Source of the DNA: Pelagibacterium montanilacus
Lineage (GTDB): Bacteria; Pseudomonadota; Alphaproteobacteria; Rhizobiales; Devosiaceae
Length of the DNA: 64,000 bases
Assembly (NCBI RefSeq): GCF_003992665.1
Contig: NZ_RZMX01000018.1
Location: 1-64,000, forward strand
Direction of reading: 5' to 3'
The notes below the pieces were generated by a model, which saw only the letters and a list, made by a program, of their open reading frames with translations, was not told where the DNA came from and ran no database searches. Below are positions 1 through 8,098 of the stretch, one piece after another. How positions within the stretch are numbered: position 1 is the first letter of the stretch; each line of letters opens with the position of its first letter. The position numbers were made by a program, and so were the translations under genes.

Positions 1-2453
1 CCAAGCACGAAGACGCTCGACATCGCCATCGCCCCTGCAGCCAAGACCGGCGACAAAAGCAGCCCAAATGTGGGATAGAGCACGCCGGCAGCGACCGGAA
101 TGAGAGCGGTATTGTACGCAAAGGCCCAGAACAGGTTTTGCCGGATATTGCCGATCGTTGCCTTCGAGAGCGCGATCGCAGTGGGGACGCCCATGAGACT
201 GCCCGACATCAGCACCACGTCGGCGGCCTCGATGGCGATGTCGGTGCCTGTTCCAATGGCGATGCCGACATCGGCTTCGGCCAGTGCGGGCGCGTCGTTG
301 ATCCCGTCTCCGACGAAGGCGAGCCGACCGTGCGCCAGTTTCATCTCTCTTACCGCAGCGACCTTGCCATCAGGCAGCACCTCGGACACTACGTGGTCGA
401 TGTTCAGACGCCGGGCAATCGCCTCGGCTGTGTGGCGATTGTCACCGGTGATCATCGCGACCTTGAGACCAAGATCATGAAGGGCCTTGATGGCATCCGG
501 TGTCGTTTGTTTGATCGGATCGGCAACAGCAATGATTGCCGTGAGCCGGCCGTCGATGGCGGCATAGAGCGGGGACTTGCCGTCTTGGGCCAAATGCGCT
601 GCAGTGGTGGCGAATGGCGAGACGTCGAGCCCGAGACGTTCCATGTACCGGTCAGCACCGATCTCGACGCGACGCCCGTCTGCCAGGGCGCGGATGCCGA
701 AACCGGTAATGCCCTCGAAATCGGTGACATCTGGGAGCGCCAGACGCTGTTCTTGAGCTGCCTGGACAATGGCCCGCGCGATGGGATGTTCGGATCGGGA
801 TTCAACTGCGGCAAGGAGAGCCAACACATCGTTGCTGGCAACCCCGTCAACGGTTTCAAAGTCTGTCAGCACGGGTCGGCCCGCGGTCAGCGTACCGGTC
901 TTGTCGAACGCGACAACGCGGGCGCCCATCAAGGACTGGAGCGCCTCGCCCTTGCGGAACAAAACGCCCATCTCGGCGCCACGACCGGTTCCAACCATGA
1001 TGGATGTGGGTGTTGCCAGCCCCATGGCACATGGACAGGCGATGATGAGCACGGCTACGGCATTGACAAGGGCAAAGGTGATCGCCGGATCAGGACCAAA
1101 GATCGCCCAGACAACAAAGGTCAATGCGGCAATTCCCATGACGGCGGGAACGAACCACAGCGTCACCCTATCGACCAGCGCCTGAATGGGGAGCTTGGAG
1201 CCCTGCGCTTCCTCGACCATGCGGATGATCCGGGAAAGCGCGGTGTCGGCGCCTACTGCGGTCGCACGGAAAGTTAGGGCACCAGTCTGATTGACCGTAC
1301 CACCGACAATCGTGTCGCCCGTTGTCTTTTCGACGGGCACCGGCTCACCTGTGATCATGGATTGGTCAACAAAGGAGGACCCCTCCACGACTTCGCCGTC
1401 TACCGCAACGCGTTCGCCGGGCCGGACGTCCACCAGATCGCCAGTGACGATTTCGGCGAGCGAGAGCTCCACACTTTTGCCGTCGCGTTGAACACGTGCT
1501 GTCCTGGGCTGGAGGCCGACAAGGTGCTTGATCGCATCCGATGTTCGCCCCTTGGCGCGGGCCTCCAGATGCCGGCCAATCAGGATCAGCGTCACGATCA
1601 CGGCGGCCGCCTCGAAGTAGACGTTCACGGTCCCCGCGGGCAAAACCTGCGGCGTGAAGGTTGCCACCACCGAATACGACCAGGCAGCGAGCGTGCCCAC
1701 GGCCACCAGCGAGTTCATGTCTGGCGCGCCCTTGGCGAGTGCCGGCAACCCGGTCCTGTAAAAGCGCAGTCCGGGCCAGAACAGCACCAGTGTGGTAAGA
1801 GCAAACTGGACATACCAGCTCTCTTGCATCCCGATGCTGTTCATTACCAGATCGTGGATCGCAGGGATAAGGTGCGAGCCCATCTCCAGAACGAAAACCG
1901 GCAAGGTGAGCAACGCAGCAATGGATACGTCCCGGGCCAGCGCCGACTGATCGAGCTGCTTGCGAGCGGCTTGCGCCTGCCCATCCGCGCCGGCGCTTAT
2001 TGCGTGCGCCTGATAACCGGTCGAAGCAATGGCAGCGATCAGTGCGGCCTGAGTGAGATATGCGCTTCCCCAGATAGAAGCTCGTTCGGACGCAAGGTTC
2101 ACCGAAGCGCTGGTCACCCCGGGAACCGAAAGCAACGCCTTTTCCACTCGACCGACACAAGAAGCGCAGGTCATCCCTTCGACTGCGAGCTGCAGCTTCT
2201 GGCCAGGAACCTCATAGCCTGCATCCTCGATTGCCTTGACCAGAGCATCACGGTCTGCAGCCTCATCGATTGTAATCTCGGCGCGCTCGGTCGCAGGATT
2301 GACGTTGGCTCCAGAGACGCCTCGCACGCCCACCAAAGCCCGTTCAACGCGACCAACGCAGGACGCGCAGGTCATTCCAACCACAGGAAGCGTGATCTTG
2401 GTTGGCCCCGCAGCCGGACCATCTTCGGTTTCGAGGTTCGTATGGGCGGTCAT
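1..2453 (-). CDS. copA: Copper-exporting P1B-type ATPase CopA, 3' end cut by window edge
   Basis: Pumps Cu(I) out of the cytoplasm at the expense of ATP. My translation from ATG 2453 gives 817 codons with no stop; only the last few residues should lie outside the window. Visible in order: two N-terminal HMA domains with GMTCASC at residues 26-32 and 93-99, membrane segments, the TGEP actuator motif, the metal-binding CPC in the membrane at 473-475, the phosphorylated Asp in DKTGT at 517, the SEHP motif of the nucleotide-binding domain, and GDGIND at 715-720. A GGGAG Shine-Dalgarno lies just before the ATG. It is divergent from copZ and has a CueR-type box in its promoter. CPC plus paired CxxC domains makes Cu(I) far more likely than Zn/Cd. 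Confidence 0.96.
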   Translation of the reverse strand, partial: MTAHTNLETEDGPAAGPTKITLPVVGMTCASCVGRVERALVGVRGVSGANVNPATERAEITIDEAADRDALVKAIEDAGYEVPGQKLQLAVEGMTCASCVGRVEKALLSVPGVTSASVNLASERASIWGSAYLTQAALIAAIASTGYQAHAISAGADGQAQAARKQLDQSALARDVSIAALLTLPVFVLEMGSHLIPAIHDLVMNSIGMQESWYVQFALTTLVLFWPGLRFYRTGLPALAKGAPDMNSLVAVGTLAAWSYSVVATFTPQVLPAGTVNVYFEAAAVIVTLILIGRHLEARAKGRTSDAIKHLVGLQPRTARVQRDGKSVELSLAEIVTGDLVDVRPGERVAVDGEVVEGSSFVDQSMITGEPVPVEKTTGDTIVGGTVNQTGALTFRATAVGADTALSRIIRMVEEAQGSKLPIQALVDRVTLWFVPAVMGIAALTFVVWAIFGPDPAITFALVNAVAVLIIACPCAMGLATPTSIMVGTGRGAEMGVLFRKGEALQSLMGARVVAFDKTGTLTAGRPVLTDFETVDGVASNDVLALLAAVESRSEHPIARAIVQAAQEQRLALPDVTDFEGITGFGIRALADGRRVEIGADRYMERLGLDVSPFATTAAHLAQDGKSPLYAAIDGRLTAIIAVADPIKQTTPDAIKALHDLGLKVAMITGDNRHTAEAIARRLNIDHVVSEVLPDGKVAAVREMKLAHGRLAFVGDGINDAPALAEADVGIAIGTGTDIAIEAADVVLMSGSLMGVPTAIALSKATIGNIRQNLFWAFAYNTALIPVAAGVLYPTFGLLLSPVLAAGAMAMSSVFVL

Positions 2454-2494
2454 TGGTCGCTCCCGTTGGCAAGCTCTGAGAAACCTTCTCTGCG

Positions 2495-2517
2495 CCTTCC
2501 AGTCGATGGAAGGTCAA
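2495..2517 (-). promoter_or_regulatory. CueR-type promoter box of copA
   Basis: Read on the minus strand: -35 TTGACC, then TTCC-N7-GGAA inside a long spacer before a weak -10 (CAGAGA) at 19 bp. The dyad placed within a 19-bp spacer is the hallmark of MerR/CueR-activated promoters such as E. coli copA. It sits about 40 bp upstream of the copA start. Confidence 0.75.
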
Positions 2518-2554
2518 TGCTGACAGGCAACAATTTCTCCCGTGCCGAATTCCC

Positions 2555-2585
2555 TTGACCTTCCTCCTGCTGGAACCCCCATCGT
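2555..2585 (+). promoter_or_regulatory. CueR-type promoter box of copZ
   Basis: TTGACC at 2555-2560 is followed directly by TTCC-N7-GGAA (2561-2575); a 19-bp spacer leads to CATCGT at 2580-2585 as a weak -10. Same architecture as the copA and cueR boxes, facing copZ on the plus strand. Confidence 0.75.
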
Positions 2586-2613
2586 CCAAGAAAACAAATC
2601 GTAGGAGAGCCAC

Positions 2614-2811
2614 ATGGAATTTCAGATCGACAACATGACGTGCGGCGGCTGCGCCAGGAGCGTCACCAAAGCGATCCAAACGATCGATCCTGAAGCCAAA
2701 GTCGATATCGATCTTGGTGCCAAGGTGGTGCGTGTCACCTCGAGCGCTGAACAGGCCACCATTGCGGCTGAACTCGACGATGTGGGCTATCCACCGCGGC
2801 GTGCGGCATAG
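2614..2811 (+). CDS. copZ: Copper chaperone CopZ (single HMA domain)
   Basis: A 65-residue protein that is a single heavy-metal-associated domain. The Cu(I)-binding motif MTCGGC is at residues 8-13, and the rest fits the beta-alpha-beta-beta-alpha-beta fold. CopZ proteins carry Cu(I) in the cytoplasm and hand it to CopA and to CueR-type regulators. AGGAG precedes the ATG, and its own CueR-type box lies about 30 bp upstream. It is divergent from copA and convergent, with a 15-bp gap, to the DUF305 gene that follows. Confidence 0.92.
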   Translation: MEFQIDNMTCGGCARSVTKAIQTIDPEAKVDIDLGAKVVRVTSSAEQATIAAELDDVGYPPRRAA

Positions 2812-2826
2812 CCAGCGCCCGGAGTC

Positions 2827-3273
2827 TCACCGTTCGAGTTCGGCAATGAGGGTTTCCATCTCATCGATCTCCCGGCGCTGGGCCTGGATGATTTCGTCGG
2901 CAAGTTCGCGAACCCGTGGGTCGGTCAACTCCGCCCTCTCGCTCGTCAGAATGGCAATGGAATGATGTGGGACCATGGCCTTCAACCAGTCGACCTGATC
3001 GATCGTAGCCTGCGAGCGCACCAGATACAGAGATCCCGCAAATATGAGTGCGGCAACAGCAAAGATCGCTGCATTGATCCCCTTACGGTCGTACATGCCC
3101 AACATGAAGGCCATCATCACGATGGCCATCGCCGCGCCCATGACCAGCGCCATATAGGCCCGAGTCTCGCTCCAATAGACGTGCTCGAGGGCATAAGTGT
3201 TGAGATACATGAGCCCAAACATGATCACCGTGGACGTTGCAATCATTGCAGCAAAGCGCAGGTATTTGCTCAT
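2827..3273 (-). CDS. Membrane-anchored DUF305 protein
   Basis: 148 residues. The N-terminal two thirds hold about three hydrophobic segments (roughly residues 5-25, 38-60 and 68-88). The C-terminal part (about 90-148) is a DUF305-like helical domain with the typical MVPHHSIAI motif and a conserved acidic/Gln stretch. DUF305 proteins are ferritin-like periplasmic or membrane proteins that often sit beside copper-resistance genes; their biochemical role is poorly known. AAAGGA lies before the ATG. Context suggests periplasmic copper handling, which is an inference. Confidence 0.85.
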   Translation of the reverse strand: MSKYLRFAAMIATSTVIMFGLMYLNTYALEHVYWSETRAYMALVMGAAMAIVMMAFMLGMYDRKGINAAIFAVAALIFAGSLYLVRSQATIDQVDWLKAMVPHHSIAILTSERAELTDPRVRELADEIIQAQRREIDEMETLIAELER

Positions 3274-3414
3274 CGTCGATCCTTTCTTCGGGCAAGCTCG
3301 GTCAGATCAGTTGATCCCGACAGGTGTGCCCTCGTTCTCGAAACCGCCATATTTTGGGGAATTGTTCGGTTCAACGCGAGTTCCAATCCCGATGCATGCG
3401 AAAGGCGCCGTTCG

Positions 3415-3789
3415 TTGAAGCTTGCCGACCGGACACTACCGCTGATGATTGCCGCGTTGCTCGCACTGGCCGTTTCCCTGGTCTGGCTGCCGGCTGGCGC
3501 GGGCGCTTTCGAGCGTCATGCCCAAATGCATGGTAGTGGGATCGAGGAGGCGCACGATCCGGCATATCACGATACCGACCCTGGCGAGATGGCGGGCGCC
3601 CAGCACCCCTGTAAACCCTGCGGCGCCGATTGCTGCATGATGACCCAGTGCCATCCCGGTTTGGCGACCGAGCCCCATGGCTCCTTGTTTTCGGAACCAG
3701 GCGACAAGGTAATCAGCGCCATTGGGGCGGGCGCGCTCAGCGGTTCGCCCGATGTTGCCGTTCCTCCTCCGCGCATCCTGCTGATCTGA
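3415..3789 (+). CDS. Small Cys/His-rich secreted protein in copper island, unknown function
   Basis: I chose the TTG start at 3415 because it gives a textbook signal peptide (short Lys/Arg n-region, then a Leu/Ala/Val core ending in AGA) and has GAAAGG upstream; ATG 3444 is an alternative without a ribosome site. The mature part of the ~124-residue product has several His residues, then CKPCGADCCMMTQC, a dense thiol/Met cluster suited to Cu(I). No family recognised. It lies between two DUF305 genes and before cueR, so a periplasmic copper-binding role is plausible. Small size and a non-ATG start limit certainty. Confidence 0.55.
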   Translation: MKLADRTLPLMIAALLALAVSLVWLPAGAGAFERHAQMHGSGIEEAHDPAYHDTDPGEMAGAQHPCKPCGADCCMMTQCHPGLATEPHGSLFSEPGDKVISAIGAGALSGSPDVAVPPPRILLI

Positions 3790-3823
3790 TTGAATATGAA
3801 CCAGTTTTGACAGGAGAATTTCG

Positions 3824-4315
3824 ATGAACTTCGCAAGTATAGTCTTTATGGCGGCCCTTGCAGCCGCTGCGCTTTCCGTCCCCGCTCTCGCGCAGGGGGC
3901 CGACTTCCAGCTGCCCGACCAGTGCACGACCACTACCGGGATGGGGGATATGGATCATTCGTCCATGGGGCACGGCACCATGCACGGCGATCAAGATGAC
4001 GACATGGGCGCAGCGATGATGGACATGATGGGAATGGACATGGACCTCGAGGCCATGCCCGAGCATGTCCAGGAAAACATGGCCAAGATGATGGTCACCA
4101 TGCCCGCCATGCACGAAGGCATGATGAACGAAGACGCCGATGTGGCTTTCGCATGCGGGATGATCGCTCATCATCAGGGCGCCATCGACATGGCCCAGGT
4201 ACTGCTCGATCATGGTGACGATCCGCAGATGCGAGCCCTCGCCGAAGAGATCATCGAAGCACAGGTCGCCGAGATAGAGCAGATGACGACCTGGCTGGTT
4301 GCAAACGCCAACTAA
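3824..4315 (+). CDS. Periplasmic Met/His-rich DUF305 protein
   Basis: 163 residues with a clear signal peptide (residues 1-24, ending ALAQG). A Met/His/Asp-rich linker follows at about 37-80, with repeated MDH, MGH, MMDMMGMDMD patterns like those of methionine-rich copper proteins. The C-terminal DUF305 domain (about 85-163) carries the CGMIAHHQGAIDMA motif. AGGAG precedes the ATG. It is the last gene before a GC-rich hairpin and then cueR. The Met-rich segment plus context point to periplasmic Cu(I) binding; this is inference, not a demonstrated function. Confidence 0.88.
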   Translation: MNFASIVFMAALAAAALSVPALAQGADFQLPDQCTTTTGMGDMDHSSMGHGTMHGDQDDDMGAAMMDMMGMDMDLEAMPEHVQENMAKMMVTMPAMHEGMMNEDADVAFACGMIAHHQGAIDMAQVLLDHGDDPQMRALAEEIIEAQVAEIEQMTTWLVANAN

Positions 4316-4323
4316 AAATACCC

Positions 4324-4349
4324 GGCCGCGCGGTCCGTGCCGCGCGGTC
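4324..4349 (+). terminator. GC-rich hairpin after the DUF305 gene
   Basis: CCGCGCGG (4326-4333) pairs with CCGCGCGG (4340-4347) around a 6-nt loop, extended by two more pairs including one G-U. It is followed by GTCTTTC rather than a long T run. It begins 8 bp after the DUF305 stop, so a terminator is likely. Confidence 0.6.
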
Positions 4350-4367
4350 GTCTTTCGCAATTGACCC

Positions 4368-4398
4368 TTGCGCTTCCAGTCGCAGGAACCCTTATGAA
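4368..4398 (+). promoter_or_regulatory. CueR-type autoregulatory promoter box
   Basis: -35 TTGCGC (4368-4373), TTCC-N7-GGAA (4374-4388) and -10 TATGAA (4393-4398) with a 19-bp spacer. It is the best-formed of the three boxes in this island and faces the cueR gene 28 bp downstream, implying autoregulation. Confidence 0.75.
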
Positions 4399-4425
4399 GG
4401 CCGGGTTAGCATTGGAGACATTGCC

Positions 4426-4824
4426 ATGAACATTGGAACTGCCGCCCGCCAGTCAGGTCTTCCGGCCAAGACTATCCGCTATTATGAGGACATCGGGCTG
4501 TTGAAGGCCGATCGCGCCGCGAACGGATATCGCGACTACTCCAAACACGATGTGCACCGCCTCCGTTTTGTGCAACGGGCCAGAAGCCTTGGCTTTTCAG
4601 TCGGGGAGTGCCGGCAACTGCTCTCGCTCTATTCTGATCGCGAACGCGCAAGCGCGGACGTGAAAGCGATCGCTGCAGAAAAGCTCGGTCAAATCGAACG
4701 CAAGATCGTAGAATTGACCGAGTTGCACGATATGCTGGGTCATCTGATGGACAATTGCCGTGGTGACGCACGGCCTGAATGCCCCATCATCGATGGGCTT
4801 TCTGGCAGCACGTCGGGCCCATAA
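4426..4824 (+). CDS. cueR: MerR-family copper-responsive regulator CueR
   Basis: 132 residues. The N-terminal winged HTH starts MNIGTAARQSGLPAKTIRYY, which is diagnostic for CueR/HmrR-type MerR proteins. The dimerisation helix spans about 75-105, and the metal loop carries Cys-x7-Cys (NCRGDARPEC), the Cu(I)/Ag(I) site of CueR. It should activate copA, copZ and itself by realigning promoters with 19-bp spacers; three such boxes occur in this island. No histidine or third cysteine pattern typical of MerR (Hg) or ZntR is present. Confidence 0.93.
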   Translation: MNIGTAARQSGLPAKTIRYYEDIGLLKADRAANGYRDYSKHDVHRLRFVQRARSLGFSVGECRQLLSLYSDRERASADVKAIAAEKLGQIERKIVELTELHDMLGHLMDNCRGDARPECPIIDGLSGSTSGP

Positions 4825-5483
4825 CGGCCCGATAGATTGACGGGGCAGTGTCGGTTAGGACCGATGCTGAGGACGGCAAGACCATCAATGTCGTACTTTG
4901 TGTCCATGCCGGATGGTATCGTTCAACGCCCCGGCCAATATCGACACCACGTTCAACCTCTGCCCCACGGCATGCAGATACCACGCCTCCCCGCCTTCAA
5001 GCGGCTTGGCAGCTACTGGTCTGGCGGCTCATGAATGGATTGCCGGTGTAGTTGGCGACTCGCAGGCAACCCTACAGTGCTGCCAGCGCCGCGAAACAGT
5101 TGAGGAACGAGGAGTGTGAGGCCGATCCACGTCCGGTTTTCCTCAGCGACCGCCCAGTCCGCTGCCGAGCTTTCAGCGCTGATGAATGGCTACGGGGCGG
5201 TGACAGGGAGTGCGTGATCTATCGCGGTCACATTGGCAGCCTGAGTTGATCCCGTTCATCTGCCCCCGCTCCTGTGGTTCCGGCAATGCACATGAGTTTC
5301 GCGCGTACTGGCAAATCAATACAGTAGCGTTCGTGGGGCTACGCTGAGGACCGTCTACCGCCGGGTTGAGCCGAGACAAGAAACACGTTGAACTGAACCC
5401 CGCCCATTGCGTTGGTCATCCGCACTCGGCCCAACGATGTGGAGAACGCCTTGGCTCCTGATCAGAAAGCAAGAGAGGAGGGC
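4825..5483. other. Gene-poor stretch, about 660 bp
   Basis: I see no convincing gene. Short open frames on both strands lack ribosome sites and do not resemble any family I know. The composition is close to that of the neighbours. It may hold remains of a decayed gene or the long leader of the next gene. Confidence 0.5.
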
Positions 5484-6086
5484 ATGGCCGATGAAAGACA
5501 ATATCACGGCGCGCTCCAAAAGCTTGTTCAGAGGTTGAAAGTCGTAGCCGAAGGCGACCGTGCGACGGTCGGTGATCTTTTGGATGAGGCGCGCCATGTA
5601 TCGTTTCACGCACTGGCGCTTGCACCCGCGCTGATGGTTGTGACGCCCTTGAGCGCCATTCCCGGTCTCAGCGCGGCGGGCGGAATTGTCATCTTCCTCA
5701 TCTGTGGGCAACACCTGTTTGGCCGAGATCGGCTTTGGCTACCCCACACCATGACGGAACGCCAGTTGGACCGTTCAAAACTCGAACGGTCATTCAAGGT
5801 GGCGAGCACGATTGCCCGTAGGCTCGATCGCCTCTGTCGGCCGCGTCTGGCCTTTCTCGTTCGGCCGCCGATGCGCGCCATTCTCAACGCGGTCTGCGCG
5901 ATCTTGGGCATCTGCATGCCAATAATGGAACTGATCCCCACCTCATCTTCGCTGATCGCGTCCGTTGTTGTGCTGCTACAGCTCGCCTTGATAACCGAGG
6001 ATGGTCTTCTTGTGGCAATCGGGCTGACTGTCCTTGGCCTGATACCCTTTGCTCTCTCCTCGCTCATTACCGCGGTGTCTGGATAG
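5484..6086 (+). CDS. Exopolysaccharide synthesis ExoD-family membrane protein
   Basis: 200 residues from ATG 5484, chosen because GAGAGGAGGG lies just upstream; an open frame continues further 5' without a site. The N-terminal amphipathic region contains the ExoD hallmark of an acidic stretch, then FHALALAPALMVVTPLSAIPGLS. Two or three hydrophobic hairpins follow (about 58-85, 130-152 and 155-195). ExoD-family proteins are inner-membrane proteins of alphaproteobacteria linked to exopolysaccharide production and alkaline tolerance; the molecular role is not settled. The nearby antiporter makes a pH or ion-stress context plausible. Confidence 0.85.
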   Translation: MADERQYHGALQKLVQRLKVVAEGDRATVGDLLDEARHVSFHALALAPALMVVTPLSAIPGLSAAGGIVIFLICGQHLFGRDRLWLPHTMTERQLDRSKLERSFKVASTIARRLDRLCRPRLAFLVRPPMRAILNAVCAILGICMPIMELIPTSSSLIASVVVLLQLALITEDGLLVAIGLTVLGLIPFALSSLITAVSG

Positions 6087-6193
6087 TGAGGCAAGGGAGA
6101 GACCTCGCGCACAATCTCGACCTTCAGGCTCAATCGGGTTGGGAATGGAACGATCGAGTATATACGCCATTCCCATGGCGCAACGAGGGAACG

Positions 6194-6619
6194 ATGACGC
6201 AAATTACCGACATTGTGGGCGAGGCGCGGTCTCTTCGGTCCGATGACACGCTGCGGAGCCTCATGGAAGCCCTGCGCACCTCGCCACAGACTGTCTTTCC
6301 GGTCCTTGATGACAAGGAACGCGTTGTCGGCACGGTATCCGAACTCGATCTGGTCAGGCTGCTGGACCCTAGCGAACCGACGTTGTCATTCGGCCCGGGA
6401 AAACTCATTCGCGCCGGTCTGGTTTCCGATGTCGAAGACATCATGACCCGCAGGCCAACGACAATTTCCATCGATGAACCCCTGCACGCTGCCGCCAAGA
6501 AGATGGAAACGATGCGGCTTCCCCAGTTGATCGTGGTCGATAAAGACAAGCGCCTCAAGGGTCTGCTCCGCGGCCGCGACGTTTTCCTTGCCTTGTTCGA
6601 GGACCAGGGCGATGAATGA
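6194..6619 (+). CDS. CBS-domain pair protein
   Basis: 141 residues from ATG 6194, preceded by GAGGGA; upstream in-frame codons lack a site. Two CBS motifs form one Bateman module: about residues 8-60 (TVFPVLDDKERVVGTVSELDL) and about 78-135 (QLIVVDKDKRLKGLLRGRDV). Such modules sense adenine nucleotides and regulate channels or transporters. Its last codons overlap the antiporter start by 8 bp (ATGAATGA), so the two are translationally coupled, and it probably acts as a regulatory subunit of the antiporter. That pairing is inference from the overlap. Confidence 0.88.
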   Translation: MTQITDIVGEARSLRSDDTLRSLMEALRTSPQTVFPVLDDKERVVGTVSELDLVRLLDPSEPTLSFGPGKLIRAGLVSDVEDIMTRRPTTISIDEPLHAAAKKMETMRLPQLIVVDKDKRLKGLLRGRDVFLALFEDQGDE

Positions 6620-7790
6620 ACTTCTGGCGCTCGCCGTCATCATTGTGTTCGCGCGCGCGGGCGGCGAAATTGCAATTCGGCTGCGTCAGTCTCCCATGCT
6701 TGGCGAAATCGTGGCGGGCCTGGTGCTCGGTCCCAGTCTGCTCAATCTCGTTGCGCCCACCCCGACGCTCGAATTTCTCGGCCATCTGGGGATTTTGTTC
6801 ATGACCTTTCTGGCCGGGATGGAGGTCGATCTGCGCATGCTGCGCAAGGTTGCCGGGCCGTCCGTTGTGGTCTCCGCATTGGGGATAGCGGCCTCAATGG
6901 GGCTAGGTTATCTCGTTGGGGTCATGTTCGGATTTGCTCCGGAGGTCAGCCTTTTTCTCGGGGCTGCATTGGCTACGAGTTCGATTGCCGTCACGGCGCG
7001 CGTGTTTGCCGATTTTTCCATCATGCGGACCCGCGTCGGGCTCCTGTCGATGGCAGCGCACGCTATCGACGACGTTCTGGCGATGCTGGTGATCATCTTT
7101 GTGGTCTCGCTTTTCGGCGGACAGGATGCCGGCGTGCCGGTTTGGCTCGTTTTGCTCAAGGTCGCCGCGTTTCTGGCAATCGCCACAGCGATCGGGCTGT
7201 TTGCACTCAAGCCCGTCATGACATGGGTCTATCGCCTGAAGTCGCGCGAACTTCACTTCACCGTAGCAGTGTCCCTGGTCCTGCTCTTTGGCTGGGGCGC
7301 TGAATTTTTCGGGCTGGCCGACGTGCTCGGAGCCTTCGTCGCTGGCGCCTTTCTTCACTATACCGAGGAGGCCGAACCGGCGATGGTTGACCGGGTGGAG
7401 GCCGTCTCGGACGGCTTTCTCGTTCCGGTGTTTTTTGCAATGATCGGTTTGCAGACGGATTTGGCGCTTCTCGGCAGTGCTGTTCCGCTTCTGATCGTAG
7501 TTTTGATCGCCGCGATCGCAGGCAAGATGCTTGGCTGTGGTCTGGGTGCCAAGCTGTTTGGATATTCATGGCGCGATAGTGCCATTGTGGGGGCAGGGAT
7601 GATTCCACGGGCAGGCTTGGCCCTTATCATGCTTGGATTGGTGCCTCAGGGCTCACTTCCGGGCGTGATGGCGCCGCTGCTCGTGTCCATCGTATTCTTG
7701 TCGGCGCTGGTTACCGCACCGATCCTGCGTGTCGTGGTGGGTCCCAAACGCCGAGAAAATATGGAAATCGCGGAGACAACAAAGGCTTAA
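6612..7790 (+). CDS. Kef/CPA2-type cation:proton antiporter
   Basis: 392 residues starting at ATG 6612 inside the end of the CBS gene. About twelve hydrophobic helices with the Na_H_Exchanger (CPA2) signature: GEIVAGLVLGPSLL near the N-terminus, FLAGMEVDL, and a TARVF...AAHAIDDVLAM stretch carrying the Asp-Asp pair expected in the ion site. It ends soon after the last membrane helix, so it lacks the RCK/TrkA-N domain of KefB/KefC; the separate CBS protein may supply regulation instead. It exchanges K+ or Na+ for H+ across the inner membrane; the ion cannot be told from sequence. Confidence 0.9.
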   Translation: MNELLALAVIIVFARAGGEIAIRLRQSPMLGEIVAGLVLGPSLLNLVAPTPTLEFLGHLGILFMTFLAGMEVDLRMLRKVAGPSVVVSALGIAASMGLGYLVGVMFGFAPEVSLFLGAALATSSIAVTARVFADFSIMRTRVGLLSMAAHAIDDVLAMLVIIFVVSLFGGQDAGVPVWLVLLKVAAFLAIATAIGLFALKPVMTWVYRLKSRELHFTVAVSLVLLFGWGAEFFGLADVLGAFVAGAFLHYTEEAEPAMVDRVEAVSDGFLVPVFFAMIGLQTDLALLGSAVPLLIVVLIAAIAGKMLGCGLGAKLFGYSWRDSAIVGAGMIPRAGLALIMLGLVPQGSLPGVMAPLLVSIVFLSALVTAPILRVVVGPKRRENMEIAETTKA

Positions 7791-8000
7791 GCTAAATTCA
7801 TACACTTGGGCGCGGTGGCCCCGTTGGGCTTTTGCACAGTATCGTTGAAGACCCAGGATGCCCGTGATCAGGTTAATGGCCTTTGGGGCAATGGGGGCAT
7901 GGCCCTCGGGGCGTAATTTCGTCAATCGTACCCCGTTTTGTTGTATCAGCAACGAAATGACTAACCTGCAATCTGGCTTTCAGAAAACAAGGAAAATTCA

Positions 8001-8087
8001 ATGTTGAAATTTCTAGGCGGTACCGTTGGCATAATCTTCTTGATCGGTCTGGTCGTCGTTGTCGGCATATTGATGCTCATCTTTTGA
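8001..8087 (+). CDS. 28-residue single-span membrane peptide
   Basis: ATG 8001 has AAGGAAA seven bases upstream. It encodes 28 residues: MLKFLGG, then about 20 nearly unbroken hydrophobic residues rich in Val, Ile, Leu and Gly, then TGA at 8085-8087. The stop overlaps a TTG that is in frame with the phospholipase D gene, suggesting coupled translation. I know no family for it. A small bitopic peptide tied to a membrane-lipid enzyme could be an anchor or regulator, or a leader for translational coupling. Good SD and composition support a real gene; no conservation test was possible. Confidence 0.5.
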   Translation: MLKFLGGTVGIIFLIGLVVVVGILMLIF

Positions 8088-8098
8088 GCGATGGCCTG

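Noticed and set aside
138-1277. Long plus-strand open frame of 379 codons opposite copA
   Set aside because: It lies fully antisense to a P-type ATPase whose motifs are all intact; composition is that of a shadow frame and no family is recognised.
3371-3933. Minus-strand frames opposite the small Cys-rich protein
   Set aside because: Rich in Arg/Pro and overlapping two supported plus-strand genes; no signal peptide or ribosome site.
8001-8087. Attenuator-type leader peptide as sole explanation of the 28-residue frame
   Set aside because: No run of regulatory codons and no alternative terminator hairpin seen; a membrane microprotein fits the composition better, though a coupling role remains possible.
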